Positions 18,975 to 28,518 are shown, numbered from the stretch's first letter. The stretch: DNA of 64,000 nt from Flavobacterium silvaticum (GCF_012911565.1 NZ_JAAMPU010000105.1:237805-301804); one strand, 5' to 3'. Notes: generated by a model not told the origin, from the sequence alone. Program-made: numbers and translations.

Positions 18975-20882
18975 ATGTGCGGAATAAACGGCTACATCAG
19001 CGCAAATGAAATTTCTACGGAAAAACTTCATCAGCGACTGTCATCAATGAATCAGGAAATCCTTCATAGAGGCCCGGATCAGGATGGTTTTTTCAACGAG
19101 AATCATAACGGACGGGCAATTGGGATGGCTATGCGTCGGCTATCGATCATTGACCTGAGTTCTGGCCAACAGCCTATTTATACCGAAGACAGACAGAAAG
19201 TCATCCTGTTCAATGGCGAGATTTACAATTATCAGAAATTGCGCAAGGATCTGATTGCCGACGACATCCGTTTTGAAACCAATTCAGATACCGAAGTCAT
19301 CATAAAATTGTATGAAAAGCACGGTGTCAAAGCCTTTTCGATGCTCGACGGCATGTTTGCCTTCAGCATTTACGACAAGGAAAAACAGATGCTTTACATT
19401 GCACGTGATTTCTTTGGGGAAAAGCCGTTGTACTATTATCAGAATGGAGATGATTTTCTTTGGGCATCGGAACTAAAATCAATTATTGAAGTTTCATCAC
19501 ACAAGCCGGAAATAGATAAAACGGCGCTGAATCTGTATTTCAGACTGACTTATATTCCAGCTCCGTATACCATTTACAACGGAATCAAAAAGCTTGGGGC
19601 CAATCATTACATCGCTTTCGACTGCAGGAATTTTACATTTTCAATCGAGGAAATCGAACAGAAATTCGAAGCATACGGCTCGTTTTCAAAAGCCGAAGCC
19701 GCAAAAAAAACGGAGGAACTTGTCCGCGAAAGCGTTGTTTCAAGATCTATTTCAGATGTACCGCTGGGTACTTTTCTTTCCGGTGGAGTAGATTCGTCGA
19801 TCGTTTCGCTTTGTCTGGCGCAGCAATCGGAAAAAAAAATCGACACATTCTCTATCGGATTCGATAAGAAATCTTTTGATGAGACCGATAAATCCCGAAC
19901 TGTCGCAAAACTAATCGGAAGCAATCACCATGAATTCATAATCTCGGAGGCCGATTTGTCTGATAACATAGATAAAATCCTGCTCAATTTTGACGAGCCG
20001 TTCGCCGATTCTTCTGCATTGCCGAGTTTCGTAGTTGCCGAAAAAACAAGACAGTTCGTAACCGTTGCACTTACAGGCGACGGAGGTGATGAGGTTTTTG
20101 GCGGCTACAACAAATATTATATGGGAAGCCTGAACCGCAAATACACATCGGTTGTCCCGAAAGGGTTGCACAAAGGACTTCAAAATGCCGTGATGCCACT
20201 TTTGAAAACGACGGACGATAACCGCGGAAAGCGCCTGAAGGCAAGAAGACTTCTGGAAGCGATCAATTATGAAGGTGATTTTTATTACAATATTATTTCG
20301 CTTGGGTTTGAATTCTCGGAAATCGCAGCCATATTAAAATCGGATTTTGTATCTGATAATCCGCTGGAAATCTATAAGAAACAAATTGGCAGCAACAATA
20401 AAACGCTGACGGATTTCCGTAATATTGACCGCTTGCTCAGTCTTGAAGGCGACATGCTGGTTAAAGTTGACCGGACAAGTATGTTGACTTCATTAGAATG
20501 TCGTGCACCTTTTCTGAACAAAGAATTGTGGCATTTTACCAGTCAGCTTCCGGAGAATTTCCTGATGAATGGCTGGGACAAGAAACACTTGCTTAAAGAG
20601 GCTTTCAAATCTTATTTTCCGAAGGATTTTCTTGATAAATCTAAAAAAGGATTCGGTGTTCCGGTTGGTGACTGGCTTCGTGGAAAATTAAAAGAAGAAC
20701 TGTTGTCTTATGTAGACGCTCGTTTTCTTGAAGACCAAGGACTTTTCAATAGCCAGAAGATACTTCCGATAGTCCAAAACCATATGAACGGAAAAGCTGA
20801 TAATACGTTTCGGGTCTGGACATTTTATTGTTTTCAGAAATGGTATGTGGCTCATTTCAACAATGCTCCTAAATTGGTGTGA
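18975..20882 (+). CDS. asnB: asparagine synthase (glutamine-hydrolysing)
   Basis: 635 residues. MCGINGYIS exposes the catalytic Cys2 of the class II glutamine amidotransferase domain (about 1-215; LHRGPDQDGFF and RRLSIIDLSSGQQP are typical). The second half is the synthase domain, with the PP-loop LSGGVDSSIVSL and LTGDGGDEVFGGY. Length and domain order fit AsnB. Paralogues of this family also amidate sugars or peptides; nothing nearby suggests that. It lies 20 bases behind pgk and probably shares its transcript. Confidence 0.93.
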   Translation: MCGINGYISANEISTEKLHQRLSSMNQEILHRGPDQDGFFNENHNGRAIGMAMRRLSIIDLSSGQQPIYTEDRQKVILFNGEIYNYQKLRKDLIADDIRFETNSDTEVIIKLYEKHGVKAFSMLDGMFAFSIYDKEKQMLYIARDFFGEKPLYYYQNGDDFLWASELKSIIEVSSHKPEIDKTALNLYFRLTYIPAPYTIYNGIKKLGANHYIAFDCRNFTFSIEEIEQKFEAYGSFSKAEAAKKTEELVRESVVSRSISDVPLGTFLSGGVDSSIVSLCLAQQSEKKIDTFSIGFDKKSFDETDKSRTVAKLIGSNHHEFIISEADLSDNIDKILLNFDEPFADSSALPSFVVAEKTRQFVTVALTGDGGDEVFGGYNKYYMGSLNRKYTSVVPKGLHKGLQNAVMPLLKTTDDNRGKRLKARRLLEAINYEGDFYYNIISLGFEFSEIAAILKSDFVSDNPLEIYKKQIGSNNKTLTDFRNIDRLLSLEGDMLVKVDRTSMLTSLECRAPFLNKELWHFTSQLPENFLMNGWDKKHLLKEAFKSYFPKDFLDKSKKGFGVPVGDWLRGKLKEELLSYVDARFLEDQGLFNSQKILPIVQNHMNGKADNTFRVWTFYCFQKWYVAHFNNAPKLV

Positions 20883-21049
20883 TTTCAACAGGAATTATAT
20901 TAAACCACTTTTTTAAACGCAAAATTTTATCAGGGCCTTTTTTAAATTATTCGAAAGGTTAAGCAAAAATTGTTGATGAATATGTTAAAAAGTATACTTA
21001 AAAAAACACTTTGTAGTTATATCATTAGCGAATTTTGTTATACAATGAT

Positions 21050-21057
21050 TATGTTTG
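21050..21057 (+). promoter_or_regulatory. -7 box TATGTTTG in the gap before the transglycosylase
   Basis: The 306-base gap between asnB and the transglycosylase holds this -7 box. It leaves a leader of about 125 bases, in which CCGGGTTT / GAACCTGG can form a hairpin near 21150-21172. I see no riboswitch that I recognise. The rest of the gap is plain AT-rich sequence. Confidence 0.5.
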
Positions 21058-21188
21058 CAAAAAGCCATTGTTAATTGAATGACTTTGTTGCACGATATTT
21101 GACAGAGTGCGCTTATTATTTCCAAGAACATAATACGAATAAAAGCCGGGTTTCTGGATTTCCGAACCTGGTATCTAAAACGTAACGA

Positions 21189-23234
21189 ATGAATATTAGA
21201 AAGGCCACACTTACATTACTCCTCGCAGTTTCCGCAGCCGGCCTGGCACAGGAAAATACACAAAAAGACTCAGTTGCCGCTGTTCAGGTGGTTCCGACTC
21301 CCGAAGTCAAAATTTCTTACCTTGATTCTATAAAAGCTACATTTGTTCATGACCAACTGGCTTCATGCGTAGATAGCTTGTGGATGAAGGAATTGACCAA
21401 TGTCGATATTTTCGATGACATCCAATCAGACATCAAGAATTTCGATCCGGAGAAAAAAGTAGTTTATGATGAGCTTCCGACAGAACTGCTTAAACAACGT
21501 CTCAAGGAAATGGACGCGAAATCACCGTTCAACATCGAATACAATCCGGGACTCGAAAACCTCATCAAGAATTTCCTTAAAAACCGCAAGCGTTCCTACG
21601 AGCGACTTATGGCTATTTCTGAATATTATTTCCCGATGTTCGAAGAAGCTATGGCCCGAAAAAACGTCCCATTGGAAATCAAATATCTGGCAATCGTAGA
21701 ATCGGCTCTGAATCCTAAAGCGGTTTCAAGAGTAGGTGCAACCGGGCTTTGGCAGTTCATGTACCAAACCGGAAAACAGTACAATCTCAAAATAGATTCC
21801 TATGTTGATGAACGCAGCGACCCGTTAAAAGCGAGTGAAGCTGCGGCCCAATATATGGCGAATATGTACCGCATTTTTGGGGATTGGGATCTGGTACTTG
21901 CCTCGTATAATTCGGGTCCGGGGAACGTTGCCAAGGCGATCCGTCGTTCGGGCGGCCAACAGAACTTCTGGAACATCCGCAGGAATCTTCCTAAAGAAAC
22001 ACAAGGTTACGTTCCGGCTTTCCTTGCCACCATGTACATTTATGAGTACCACAAAGAACACGGAATCGTTCCGAACCGAGCGCTCGTAAAGCATTTCGAG
22101 ACAGATACCGTCATGGTGCGCCGCCAGATTTCGTTCAAGCAGATTTCTGATTTGCTTGATATTCCGGTTGCCCAATTGCAATTGCTGAATCCGTCATATA
22201 AACTGAATACAGTTCCTGCATACAACGATGCACCTCACTATTTGAGATTGCCGAACGATAAGATGGCGATTTTCACTTCCAACGAAGATAAAATATATGC
22301 TTATTGCGCCCATGAGGAACTAAAACGCGAACGTCCGTTCAAAAGCAGTTCTTTGCTGGCATCACGTGACAGCACGCGCACGAAATCTGATAGCACGACC
22401 CGTACAAAATATTACAAAGTGCGTCGCGGTGACAGCCTTAGTGAGATTGCTGAAAAATACGATGTATCTGTTGCAAGCCTTAAAAAATGGAACCGACTCA
22501 AAAGCAACAAGGCGCCAATGGGCAAAAGCCTGAGAATTGTTACTACGGAGGCTGTCGCAGTAAAACCTCAAGTTGTTAAACCGACGAGCCAGGATGTGGC
22601 ATCAGTTGAGGTTAAAGAAGTCAAAAAGGCAAAAGAAGATACAGATACCACGGCGACGACACGTTTGAGCCAGGTTTATGTGGTTCAGGCCGGTGATAAT
22701 CTAAGTTCGATTGCGCGTCGTTTCAACGTTTCGGTAGACGATATCAAGAAATGGAACGATCTTCACGACAACAATGTGAAACTGGACAGCAAACTGACCA
22801 TCGCCCAATTGATCACAGAGAACACGAACGATGCTGCAGTTGTCGATAATCAGCCAAAAACACAGGAATATGTTGTGGCTAAAGGCGACAACCTGAGTGC
22901 CATTGCCCGCAAATACGGAATCACGCTGAACGAACTCAAGGAAATGAACAACCTGACAGAAAACAGTGTGCTTCTGGGAACCAAACTGACTGTTCCTGCT
23001 AAAACAGATGTCGAGGATACTGCCGTAGCTGAAGCGGCTGCAAAAACTAAAAAAGAACGTATTGCAGCGGTCGAGAAGAAAAAATCGGAGCATTACTATG
23101 TCAAGAAAGGCGATTCACTTTTCAGCATTGCCAAGAAATATCCGGGGGTTTCGATTTCAGACATCAAGAAATGGAACGGAATCAACGGAAGTAACCTGAA
23201 ACCGGGCATGAAGCTTAAAATCAGTGGGACTTAA
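21189..23234 (+). CDS. LysM membrane-bound-type lytic transglycosylase (MltD-like)
   Basis: 681 residues with a signal peptide (to about residue 20). The lytic transglycosylase domain lies near 150-270: the catalytic Glu is in LAIVESALNPKA, followed by GATGLWQFM and LASYNSGPGNVAKAI. Four LysM repeats follow (about 398, 497, 563 and 636; each reads YYV..GDSLSSIA-like) and bind glycan chains. It cleaves peptidoglycan between MurNAc and GlcNAc to form anhydro ends. Such proteins work in cell-wall turnover; four LysM copies is a high number. Confidence 0.93.
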   Translation: MNIRKATLTLLLAVSAAGLAQENTQKDSVAAVQVVPTPEVKISYLDSIKATFVHDQLASCVDSLWMKELTNVDIFDDIQSDIKNFDPEKKVVYDELPTELLKQRLKEMDAKSPFNIEYNPGLENLIKNFLKNRKRSYERLMAISEYYFPMFEEAMARKNVPLEIKYLAIVESALNPKAVSRVGATGLWQFMYQTGKQYNLKIDSYVDERSDPLKASEAAAQYMANMYRIFGDWDLVLASYNSGPGNVAKAIRRSGGQQNFWNIRRNLPKETQGYVPAFLATMYIYEYHKEHGIVPNRALVKHFETDTVMVRRQISFKQISDLLDIPVAQLQLLNPSYKLNTVPAYNDAPHYLRLPNDKMAIFTSNEDKIYAYCAHEELKRERPFKSSSLLASRDSTRTKSDSTTRTKYYKVRRGDSLSEIAEKYDVSVASLKKWNRLKSNKAPMGKSLRIVTTEAVAVKPQVVKPTSQDVASVEVKEVKKAKEDTDTTATTRLSQVYVVQAGDNLSSIARRFNVSVDDIKKWNDLHDNNVKLDSKLTIAQLITENTNDAAVVDNQPKTQEYVVAKGDNLSAIARKYGITLNELKEMNNLTENSVLLGTKLTVPAKTDVEDTAVAEAAAKTKKERIAAVEKKKSEHYYVKKGDSLFSIAKKYPGVSISDIKKWNGINGSNLKPGMKLKISGT

Positions 23235-23253
23235 AAATTAAATTGATACTTTT

Positions 23254-23291
23254 AGGGCTTTATTCAGAGATGAAAAAAGCCCTTTTTTTTT
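23254..23291 (+). terminator. terminator hairpin overlapping a start codon
   Basis: AGGGCTTT (23254-23261) pairs with AAAGCCCT (23276-23283), followed by nine T. The start codon of the DUF4837 gene (23270) is in the loop, and the T-run encodes its first Phe residues. Confidence 0.65.
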
Positions 23292-24250
23292 GGCTGATTG
23301 CAATCGTTCTATCCGGATGTGGGAAAACCGATGATTCGCGTAAGACGGAAGCTGCCGATAAACTCAATTCTGTGGCCGTGATCATTGACGATAATCTGTG
23401 GCTTGGAACGATAGGCGATTCGCTGAGGAACAAACTCGCCGCGCCAATGACGGGCCTTGATCAGGAAGAGCCGTTGTTCACCCTGAATCAATATCCGGCC
23501 AAACTTCTCGAAGGTTATATGACCCATAGCCGCAATATCATCGTCATCAAAAAAAACGACAAGCTGACCCAGAATGTATATCAGGTAAAACGTGACCAGT
23601 ATACTCGGCCACAGACTATTTTTTCTATTTCGGGCAAGACTACGGCCGATATCATCCAGACGCTTGAAATGCATGCTCCGGATATGATTGCACGCATTCG
23701 GGCGGTTGAAATTGCCGAAAGCCAGAAATCGATCAAAAATGCACTTGCCGACGATAAGGATCTCGAAAAGATGTTCCGTATCCGGATGAATTATCCAAAG
23801 TCTTATAAAACGGTTCTCAAGCGACGCAAGTTCATCTGGCTAAAAAAGGAAATCACCAGCGGAAGTTCAAGCATTCTGGTATATCAGATTCCCGAATGGC
23901 AAATCGGGATTTCAAATGATATGGATGCGACGATAATCCGACAGCGAAATGCCGTAATCAGGAAGTACATCCGTGGAACACGCCGCAATACGCCAATGGT
24001 GACGGAGAATTCGTTTACGCCCTATTTCAATGAAATAACCCTGGCCGGAAAACCTGCTTATGAAATGCGCGGAACCTGGGAACTCGCCAATGATTTTATG
24101 CAAGGTCCTTTTTTAAGCTATTGCATTCATGACAAATTGCATAGGCGCTACGTTTTTGTAGAAGGCTTTTGTTATGCACCTTCACGCGAGAAACGTGATT
24201 TGATGTTTGAACTCGAAGCAATCCTTCGGACCGTATCTTTTATGAAATGA
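23270..24250 (+). CDS. DUF4837 family lipoprotein
   Basis: 326 residues from the ATG at 23270 (MKKALFFWLIAIVLSGCGK). The lipobox LSGC predicts a lipoprotein. The open frame extends upstream, but a signal peptide starts cleanly here. The body (NSVAVIIDDNLWLGTIGDSLRNKLAAP, EEPLFTLNQYP, GPFLSYC and RRYVFVEGFCYAPSREKRDLMFELEAIL) is the DUF4837 family, which is restricted to Bacteroidota and has no known function. It ends in an ATGA overlap with the GNAT gene. Confidence 0.87.
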   Translation: MKKALFFWLIAIVLSGCGKTDDSRKTEAADKLNSVAVIIDDNLWLGTIGDSLRNKLAAPMTGLDQEEPLFTLNQYPAKLLEGYMTHSRNIIVIKKNDKLTQNVYQVKRDQYTRPQTIFSISGKTTADIIQTLEMHAPDMIARIRAVEIAESQKSIKNALADDKDLEKMFRIRMNYPKSYKTVLKRRKFIWLKKEITSGSSSILVYQIPEWQIGISNDMDATIIRQRNAVIRKYIRGTRRNTPMVTENSFTPYFNEITLAGKPAYEMRGTWELANDFMQGPFLSYCIHDKLHRRYVFVEGFCYAPSREKRDLMFELEAILRTVSFMK

Positions 24251-24696
24251 CAGAACCAATTTGGAAAATAAGACGTTTTGAGCAACTTTCTTCGCTTGAA
24301 CTATACCAACTGCTGCAATTGAGGAGTGAAGTCTTTGTGGTGGAGCAGGATTGCGTCTATCAGGACATCGATGGCAAAGATGCCAAAGCAATGCATGTCA
24401 CCGGTGAATACGATGGCAAAATCGTAGCTTATTCACGAATCTTCAAACCCTGGGATTATTTCGAGCAGGCCAGCATCGGTCGTGTCGTGATTGATGCGAA
24501 TTATCGCGACCGAAAATGGGGACACGAATTGCTGCGGCAATCGATCAAAGGCATCGAAACTTTTTTCGGGGAAAACAATATCCATATTTCCGCACAATGT
24601 TATCTGCAGAAATTCTACGAATCACATGGGTTTGTCGGAGTTGGCGAAACGTATATGGAAGACGGCATTCCGCATTTGGGAATGGACCTGAACTAG
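24247..24696 (+). CDS. ElaA-like GNAT acetyltransferase
   Basis: 149 residues. ElaA subgroup of the GNAT fold: LYQLLQLRSEVFVVEQDCVYQDIDGKD near the N-terminus and IGRVVIDANYRDRKWGHELLRQSI as the acetyl-CoA-binding loop. It should transfer an acetyl group to an unknown amine. The ATGA overlap couples it to the DUF4837 gene. It converges with the OmpA-like gene, with only 1 base between the stops and no terminator seen. Confidence 0.88.
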   Translation: MTEPIWKIRRFEQLSSLELYQLLQLRSEVFVVEQDCVYQDIDGKDAKAMHVTGEYDGKIVAYSRIFKPWDYFEQASIGRVVIDANYRDRKWGHELLRQSIKGIETFFGENNIHISAQCYLQKFYESHGFVGVGETYMEDGIPHLGMDLN

Positions 24697-24697
24697 A

Positions 24698-25516
24698 TTA
24701 TACTTTTGTGATCACAAGCTCCACGCGGCGGTCGTATTCCGGTTCTTTTCCAAGAGGCTTTGTGTTTCCATAACCTTTGAAGGTCATGCGTTCCTTTGGA
24801 ATCTTTTTGAAGATGAGGTATTTGTATACCGATTCCGCCCGGTTCGTAGACAATTTCCTTTTTTTAGTGGCTAAGTCTATGGCTTCGTTCTGATACGGAG
24901 GCGTACAGCAAACATGTCCCTGGATTTCGAATTCCAGATTCTTGTATTTCAAAAGCAACTTCGAAAGTTTATCCAATTGGGTCTTGGCCTGGAATGCCAG
25001 CTTACTGCTGCCACGTTCGAACAACAGACCTTCAAGGTAAATATGGTCGCCCACTTTATGGCTTTTCTGGATTCCGGTGTAGAATCCGGGAATGACGATT
25101 TCGGGCAACGGAAGCAAGTTCAACACCACATCTACGCGACGGTTCTTGGAACGTTTTTCCGGAATTTTTTCAGGTTCGATATCGTCCTCGATCATGATTT
25201 TACCCTTGCCTTCAATACTGACGATGATTTTGCTTTTAACACCGCTTGCAAGCAATTTGTCTTTGATTGCCGTAGCACGTTGGGTCGATAATTTGGTGTT
25301 GTAGGCCGCTTTTCCAACATCGTCCGTGTAGCCGAAAATCTGGATGGATTCGATTCGTGTGGAATCGGTTTTTTTGATGAAGTCGATAACCGCATCGGCC
25401 TGTTTTCCGTCCAGGGTGGCTTTTCCGGATTCAAAGTAAACAGATTGTACAACTTCTTCCTGGGCCAGAGAGATTTGGAACAGGAACAACAGCGGCAACA
25501 GCAGTAATGATCGCAT
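24698..25516 (-). CDS. exported protein with two OmpA-like domains
   Basis: 272 residues. The signal peptide is MRSLLLLPLLFLFQISLAQ. Two OmpA C-terminal-type domains follow: about 25-130 (VYFESGKATLDGKQ, YTDDVGKAAYNTKLSTQRATAI) and about 160-270 (LLFERGSSKLAFQAKTQLD, QGHVCCTPP, STNRAESVYKYL). Such domains bind peptidoglycan through the diaminopimelate group. Two in one short protein without a barrel is unusual. Its ATG overlaps the stop of the S41 protease (TGATG). Confidence 0.85.
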   Translation of the reverse strand: MRSLLLLPLLFLFQISLAQEEVVQSVYFESGKATLDGKQADAVIDFIKKTDSTRIESIQIFGYTDDVGKAAYNTKLSTQRATAIKDKLLASGVKSKIIVSIEGKGKIMIEDDIEPEKIPEKRSKNRRVDVVLNLLPLPEIVIPGFYTGIQKSHKVGDHIYLEGLLFERGSSKLAFQAKTQLDKLSKLLLKYKNLEFEIQGHVCCTPPYQNEAIDLATKKRKLSTNRAESVYKYLIFKKIPKERMTFKGYGNTKPLGKEPEYDRRVELVITKV

Positions 25517-27153
25517 CAGATTTTGAGAATTTTATTATAATCGGCGGGAACGTTGAGGATGGCAACGGCCTTTTTGATTTCAGAATTATTTTTGAGATAA
25601 TATTGATAAAGTCCTTCTTTGTACGAGTAACGCTTGATGGCTTCGTCCAAAAGCAACGTCTTGATTTCCTTTTGGTTCTGGTTGAGTTGTGTCTCCTCGC
25701 TTTTCTGCAAGGCACTCAGTAATTGGGCGTATTCCGTTTTGATGGAAGAATCGACCTGTTCCTTCGTTGCCGCAGCCAATGTATTTTTAAGCGCGACTTC
25801 CGTTTCCGTATCGAAAGAGAAATTTGTGCGTTTGAGGAATTGCTTGAAATCGAGGAAATCCGCATCAGAAATCGTCGGCGTCTGTCCGGCGGCCAGCGGA
25901 TGTTTGTAATAATATTCGGTTACATAATTGAAAATGCCGTCGTTGCGGACCAAAGCGTCAGAAATCGGGCTGGTTTTGGTCTCTGCCAGTTCCACATCTG
26001 GTAAAATTCCGCCGCCATCATAAACCGTACGGCCTTTGCGTGTTTTGAAGGCGTTATATTTTGTAGCTTCGGTCCGGATCGCTTTTCCGTCTTTGTCTCG
26101 GTGGGCGTAATCTAAAGCTTGAATACAACGGCCGGAAGGCGTATAATATCTTGAAATGGTGATTTTAAGCTGCGTTCCGTAAGTCAGGTCGATTGGACGC
26201 TGTACCAAGCCTTTTCCAAAACTGCGGCTCCCGACAATTACGGCCCTGTCCAGATCCTGCAACGCGCCGGCGACGATTTCAGATGCCGAAGCGCTTTTTC
26301 CATCGACGATGATGACCAATGGGATTTCAGCATCGACCGGATCACGTGTGGTTTTGTAGGTGTTGTTGTGTTTCTCGAGTTTCGATTTTGTCGTGACGAT
26401 AGTTTCGCCTTTGGCCACGAAAAGGTTACAAATGTTGACTGCTTCGCCAAGCAAACCGCCCGGATTTCCTCTCAAATCCAAAACGATGCGTTCGGCTCCA
26501 TCGCGTTTGAGTTGCTCGAGTGCTTCTTTAGTATCGGATGATGCTCTTTTGTTGAAAGCCGTCAGTGCGATGTAACCCGTTTTGTCATCGATTTTGGCAA
26601 AAAACGGAACTGCTTTTAGTTCCACCTCGTCAAGGACAAGCTGTGTCTTTTGGATTTTGCCCTGGCGTTTGTACGTGATGTCGACTTTAGTATTCTTGCT
26701 TCCTTTGAGCAATTGGCCCGCGTCTTCCTTGAAATCTTCGAGGTTTACGTCGCCAATCTGTATGATTTCATCTCCCGCTTTGAGTCCGGCTTTGTCGGCT
26801 GCGTAATTCTTGTAGGGTTCCTTGATGATGAGGCGTCCGTCTTTTCGCTGGATCAAAGCCCCGATTCCGGTGTATTCGCCCGTGTTGTTGATCTTGAATT
26901 TTACCACATCGGCTTCGTTAAAGTAAACCGTGTAGGGATCGAGATCGGCGAGCATGCTTTTTATGGCGTGATCCATCAGTTCTCCCGGATTGACTTCGTC
27001 CACATAATTCTCGCTTACGGCTTTGAACAGATTGGTGAAAATTTCTATCTGTTTGGCAACTTCGAAAAAATCTTCTTTGAAACTCGAGCCGACAAATAAA
27101 AGCCCGGCGCCGATTACGGGAAAAACATATCTTTTTTTGAAAGAAATCTGCAT
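25516..27153 (-). CDS. S41 family C-terminal processing peptidase
   Basis: 545 residues with an N-terminal membrane anchor or signal (about 10-25). The PDZ domain (GIGALIQRKDGRLIIKEPY, AGLKAGDEIIQIGD) lies near 95-175. The catalytic region has the Ser in GKSASASEIVAGAL and the Lys in RSFGKGLVQ, so the Ser/Lys dyad is complete. The C-terminal helical part is the usual flavobacterial extension. It cleaves the C-termini of periplasmic proteins (CtpA/Prc family). It is coupled to the OmpA-like gene downstream and lies about 130 bases after rnpA. Confidence 0.93.
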   Translation of the reverse strand: MQISFKKRYVFPVIGAGLLFVGSSFKEDFFEVAKQIEIFTNLFKAVSENYVDEVNPGELMDHAIKSMLADLDPYTVYFNEADVVKFKINNTGEYTGIGALIQRKDGRLIIKEPYKNYAADKAGLKAGDEIIQIGDVNLEDFKEDAGQLLKGSKNTKVDITYKRQGKIQKTQLVLDEVELKAVPFFAKIDDKTGYIALTAFNKRASSDTKEALEQLKRDGAERIVLDLRGNPGGLLGEAVNICNLFVAKGETIVTTKSKLEKHNNTYKTTRDPVDAEIPLVIIVDGKSASASEIVAGALQDLDRAVIVGSRSFGKGLVQRPIDLTYGTQLKITISRYYTPSGRCIQALDYAHRDKDGKAIRTEATKYNAFKTRKGRTVYDGGGILPDVELAETKTSPISDALVRNDGIFNYVTEYYYKHPLAAGQTPTISDADFLDFKQFLKRTNFSFDTETEVALKNTLAAATKEQVDSSIKTEYAQLLSALQKSEETQLNQNQKEIKTLLLDEAIKRYSYKEGLYQYYLKNNSEIKKAVAILNVPADYNKILKI

Positions 27154-27282
27154 GTGTCAATCTGGGTTATGATGCTGCGGAACCCAATTCGGGCAGCATA
27201 TGATAAGGCGATAAAAATAAGAATAAAACCACAGAGTCAAGGTTGCTCAACACGAATTTAACCTAATTGGCAAACAGATGGA

Positions 27283-27690
27283 TTATTCCGTGGTGGAAGT
27301 ATCTATTTTATGGGCTTCTGCCTCATTTTGCAAGTCGGCGAATTTCTTAAAAAGCTGCTCGATTTTGACCGTGATATCTGCATAAGACATGGTTTCGGAA
27401 TTCGAATATACGATCATGCAGGCAACAGGGGATTTTGCAGCATCGATCAAAAGAGATTTGTTGTGCCGATACGCTTCCCGCAGCCTGCGCTTGATCAAAT
27501 TACGATCGTGGGCCTTTTTAAAGAATTTCTTCGGGACGGATACACCGACCTGGATTTTGGAAACCGAATCCTCGATAGGGATAAAAACCAACCGCAACGG
27601 ATATTTGGAAACAGATTTGCCTTCACGGAACAAACGTTCAATGGTCAATCTGCTCTTGAGTTTCTCTGAATTTGGGTAACTGCGATCCAT
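27283..27690 (-). CDS. rnpA: ribonuclease P protein component
   Basis: Protein subunit of RNase P, which removes the 5' leader from pre-tRNA. 135 residues. KSRLTIERLFREGKSVSKYPLRLVFIP forms the beta core, and the RNR signature (HDRNLIKRRLREAYRHNK) is present. A TATCTTTG box lies only 5 bases upstream of the ATG. The rpmH gene, often next to rnpA, is not seen here. Confidence 0.95.
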   Translation of the reverse strand: MDRSYPNSEKLKSRLTIERLFREGKSVSKYPLRLVFIPIEDSVSKIQVGVSVPKKFFKKAHDRNLIKRRLREAYRHNKSLLIDAAKSPVACMIVYSNSETMSYADITVKIEQLFKKFADLQNEAEAHKIDTSTTE

Positions 27691-27695
27691 TGGGC

Positions 27696-27703
27696 CAAAG
27701 ATA
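27696..27703 (-). promoter_or_regulatory. -7 box TATCTTTG of rnpA, five bases from ATG
   Basis: The close spacing predicts a leaderless rnpA mRNA. Confidence 0.6.
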
Positions 27704-27876
27704 CGAAGCCGGATTGGGTATTTGACCGTGGCATGATTCCACGTTTCGTATCAAATGTATTCCACACTTTTCCCCACATTTGGATTTTTGCAAATTTCGG
27801 ATCTTATGGAATTCGAAAAAAAATGCTTAGGACATAATCTGCTTAAAATCAGTAAGGTTATGGAGGTGCTGTTTTT

Positions 27877-27898
27877 GATAACAAGACAATCTGTTATC
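27877..27898. promoter_or_regulatory. GATAACA / TGTTATC dyad
   Basis: Seven-base arms separated by 8 bases, about 60 bases before the small secreted gene. It may be an operator. The remaining 180 bases of the gap to rnpA hold only AT-rich sequence. Confidence 0.35.
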
Positions 27899-27958
27899 TC
27901 TATGGTTTTACAGGCACACCGATTGCCTTATTGCCCTCGAACATAAATTATGATAGAA

Positions 27959-28213
27959 ATGAAAAAAGTATTTTTCGGTGCACTGCTTCTGATGGGAATG
28001 GGCGCCATGGCTCAGGAAACACCTAAAAAAGAAGAGAAGAAAGCCGCTACGGAAACAACGACAAAGTCAACCGATGCATCCCAAACTACAAGTCCGGCAC
28101 TGACACCTCAAAAGTCTTCGACACCAACGACTTCATCTGATAAAACAACAACTACCACAAAGCCAGAGACGAAAGATCCGGCTAAAAAAGAGGAAACCAA
28201 ATCTTCTAAATAA
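27959..28213 (+). CDS. small secreted Thr/Lys-rich protein
   Basis: 84 residues from the ATG at 27959 (MKKVFFGALLLMGMGAMAQ), a clear signal peptide cleaved after Ala. The mature part is a low-complexity mix of Thr, Lys, Ser, Pro and Glu with no Cys and no fold expected. Such short exported peptides are common in flavobacteria and their function is unknown. Confidence 0.7.
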   Translation: MKKVFFGALLLMGMGAMAQETPKKEEKKAATETTTKSTDASQTTSPALTPQKSSTPTTSSDKTTTTTKPETKDPAKKEETKSSK

Positions 28214-28275
28214 GAAGCCGAAAGGCACGGTGACGGCAATTTGGAAATACAAGTTGCCGTTACTTCTTAAAATGC

Positions 28276-28327
28276 TGTAAGCCAATCTGGAAATCCTGAA
28301 ATGTTAACAAGGAATTTCTGGCTTACC
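28276..28327. other. hairpin in gap upstream of candidate small RNA
   Basis: GTAAGCCA...GAAATCC pairs with GGAATTTC...TGGCTTAC around a 14-base loop. It may be the end of the upstream transcript or part of the small RNA locus. There is no long T-run. Confidence 0.4.
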
Positions 28328-28334
28328 TTTACAT

Positions 28335-28517
28335 TAAGATAGAAAAGCAATATCCGCGGGTTGAAGAAACAACTGCTACAATAAGCGGGTAACTACATAA
28401 ACATCAACACAACGACTAAGTCCGGAGATCGAATTTCCGGCATCTTCAGGGGAAAGCCAAATTTGGGCATACCTGAAAATAGAAACCCTTTCGGAATATG
28501 ACTCGAAAGGGTTTTTT
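28335..28517 (+). ncRNA. candidate structured small RNA
   Basis: No protein-coding frame. TACCTTTA at 28324-28331 is a near -7 box. The putative transcript holds several stems (CCGC...GCGG around GTTG/CAAC; CCGGA...TCCGG; TTCAGG...CCTGAA enclosing CCAAATTTGG) and ends in a strong terminator. I considered the flavobacterial 6S or Flavo-1 RNAs but cannot match either from memory, and I see no long closing stem. Confidence 0.4.
28483..28517 (+). terminator. terminator, left copy of a near-identical pair
   Basis: AACCCTTTCG / CGAAAGGGTT stem plus six T. It nearly repeats, in inverted orientation, the hairpin at 37678-37716. Confidence 0.85.
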
Positions 28518-28518
28518 G

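Noticed and set aside
27755..27946. 63-residue open frame upstream of the small secreted gene
   Set aside because: No start signal, no homologue that I recognise, and it crosses a dyad. Treated as noncoding.
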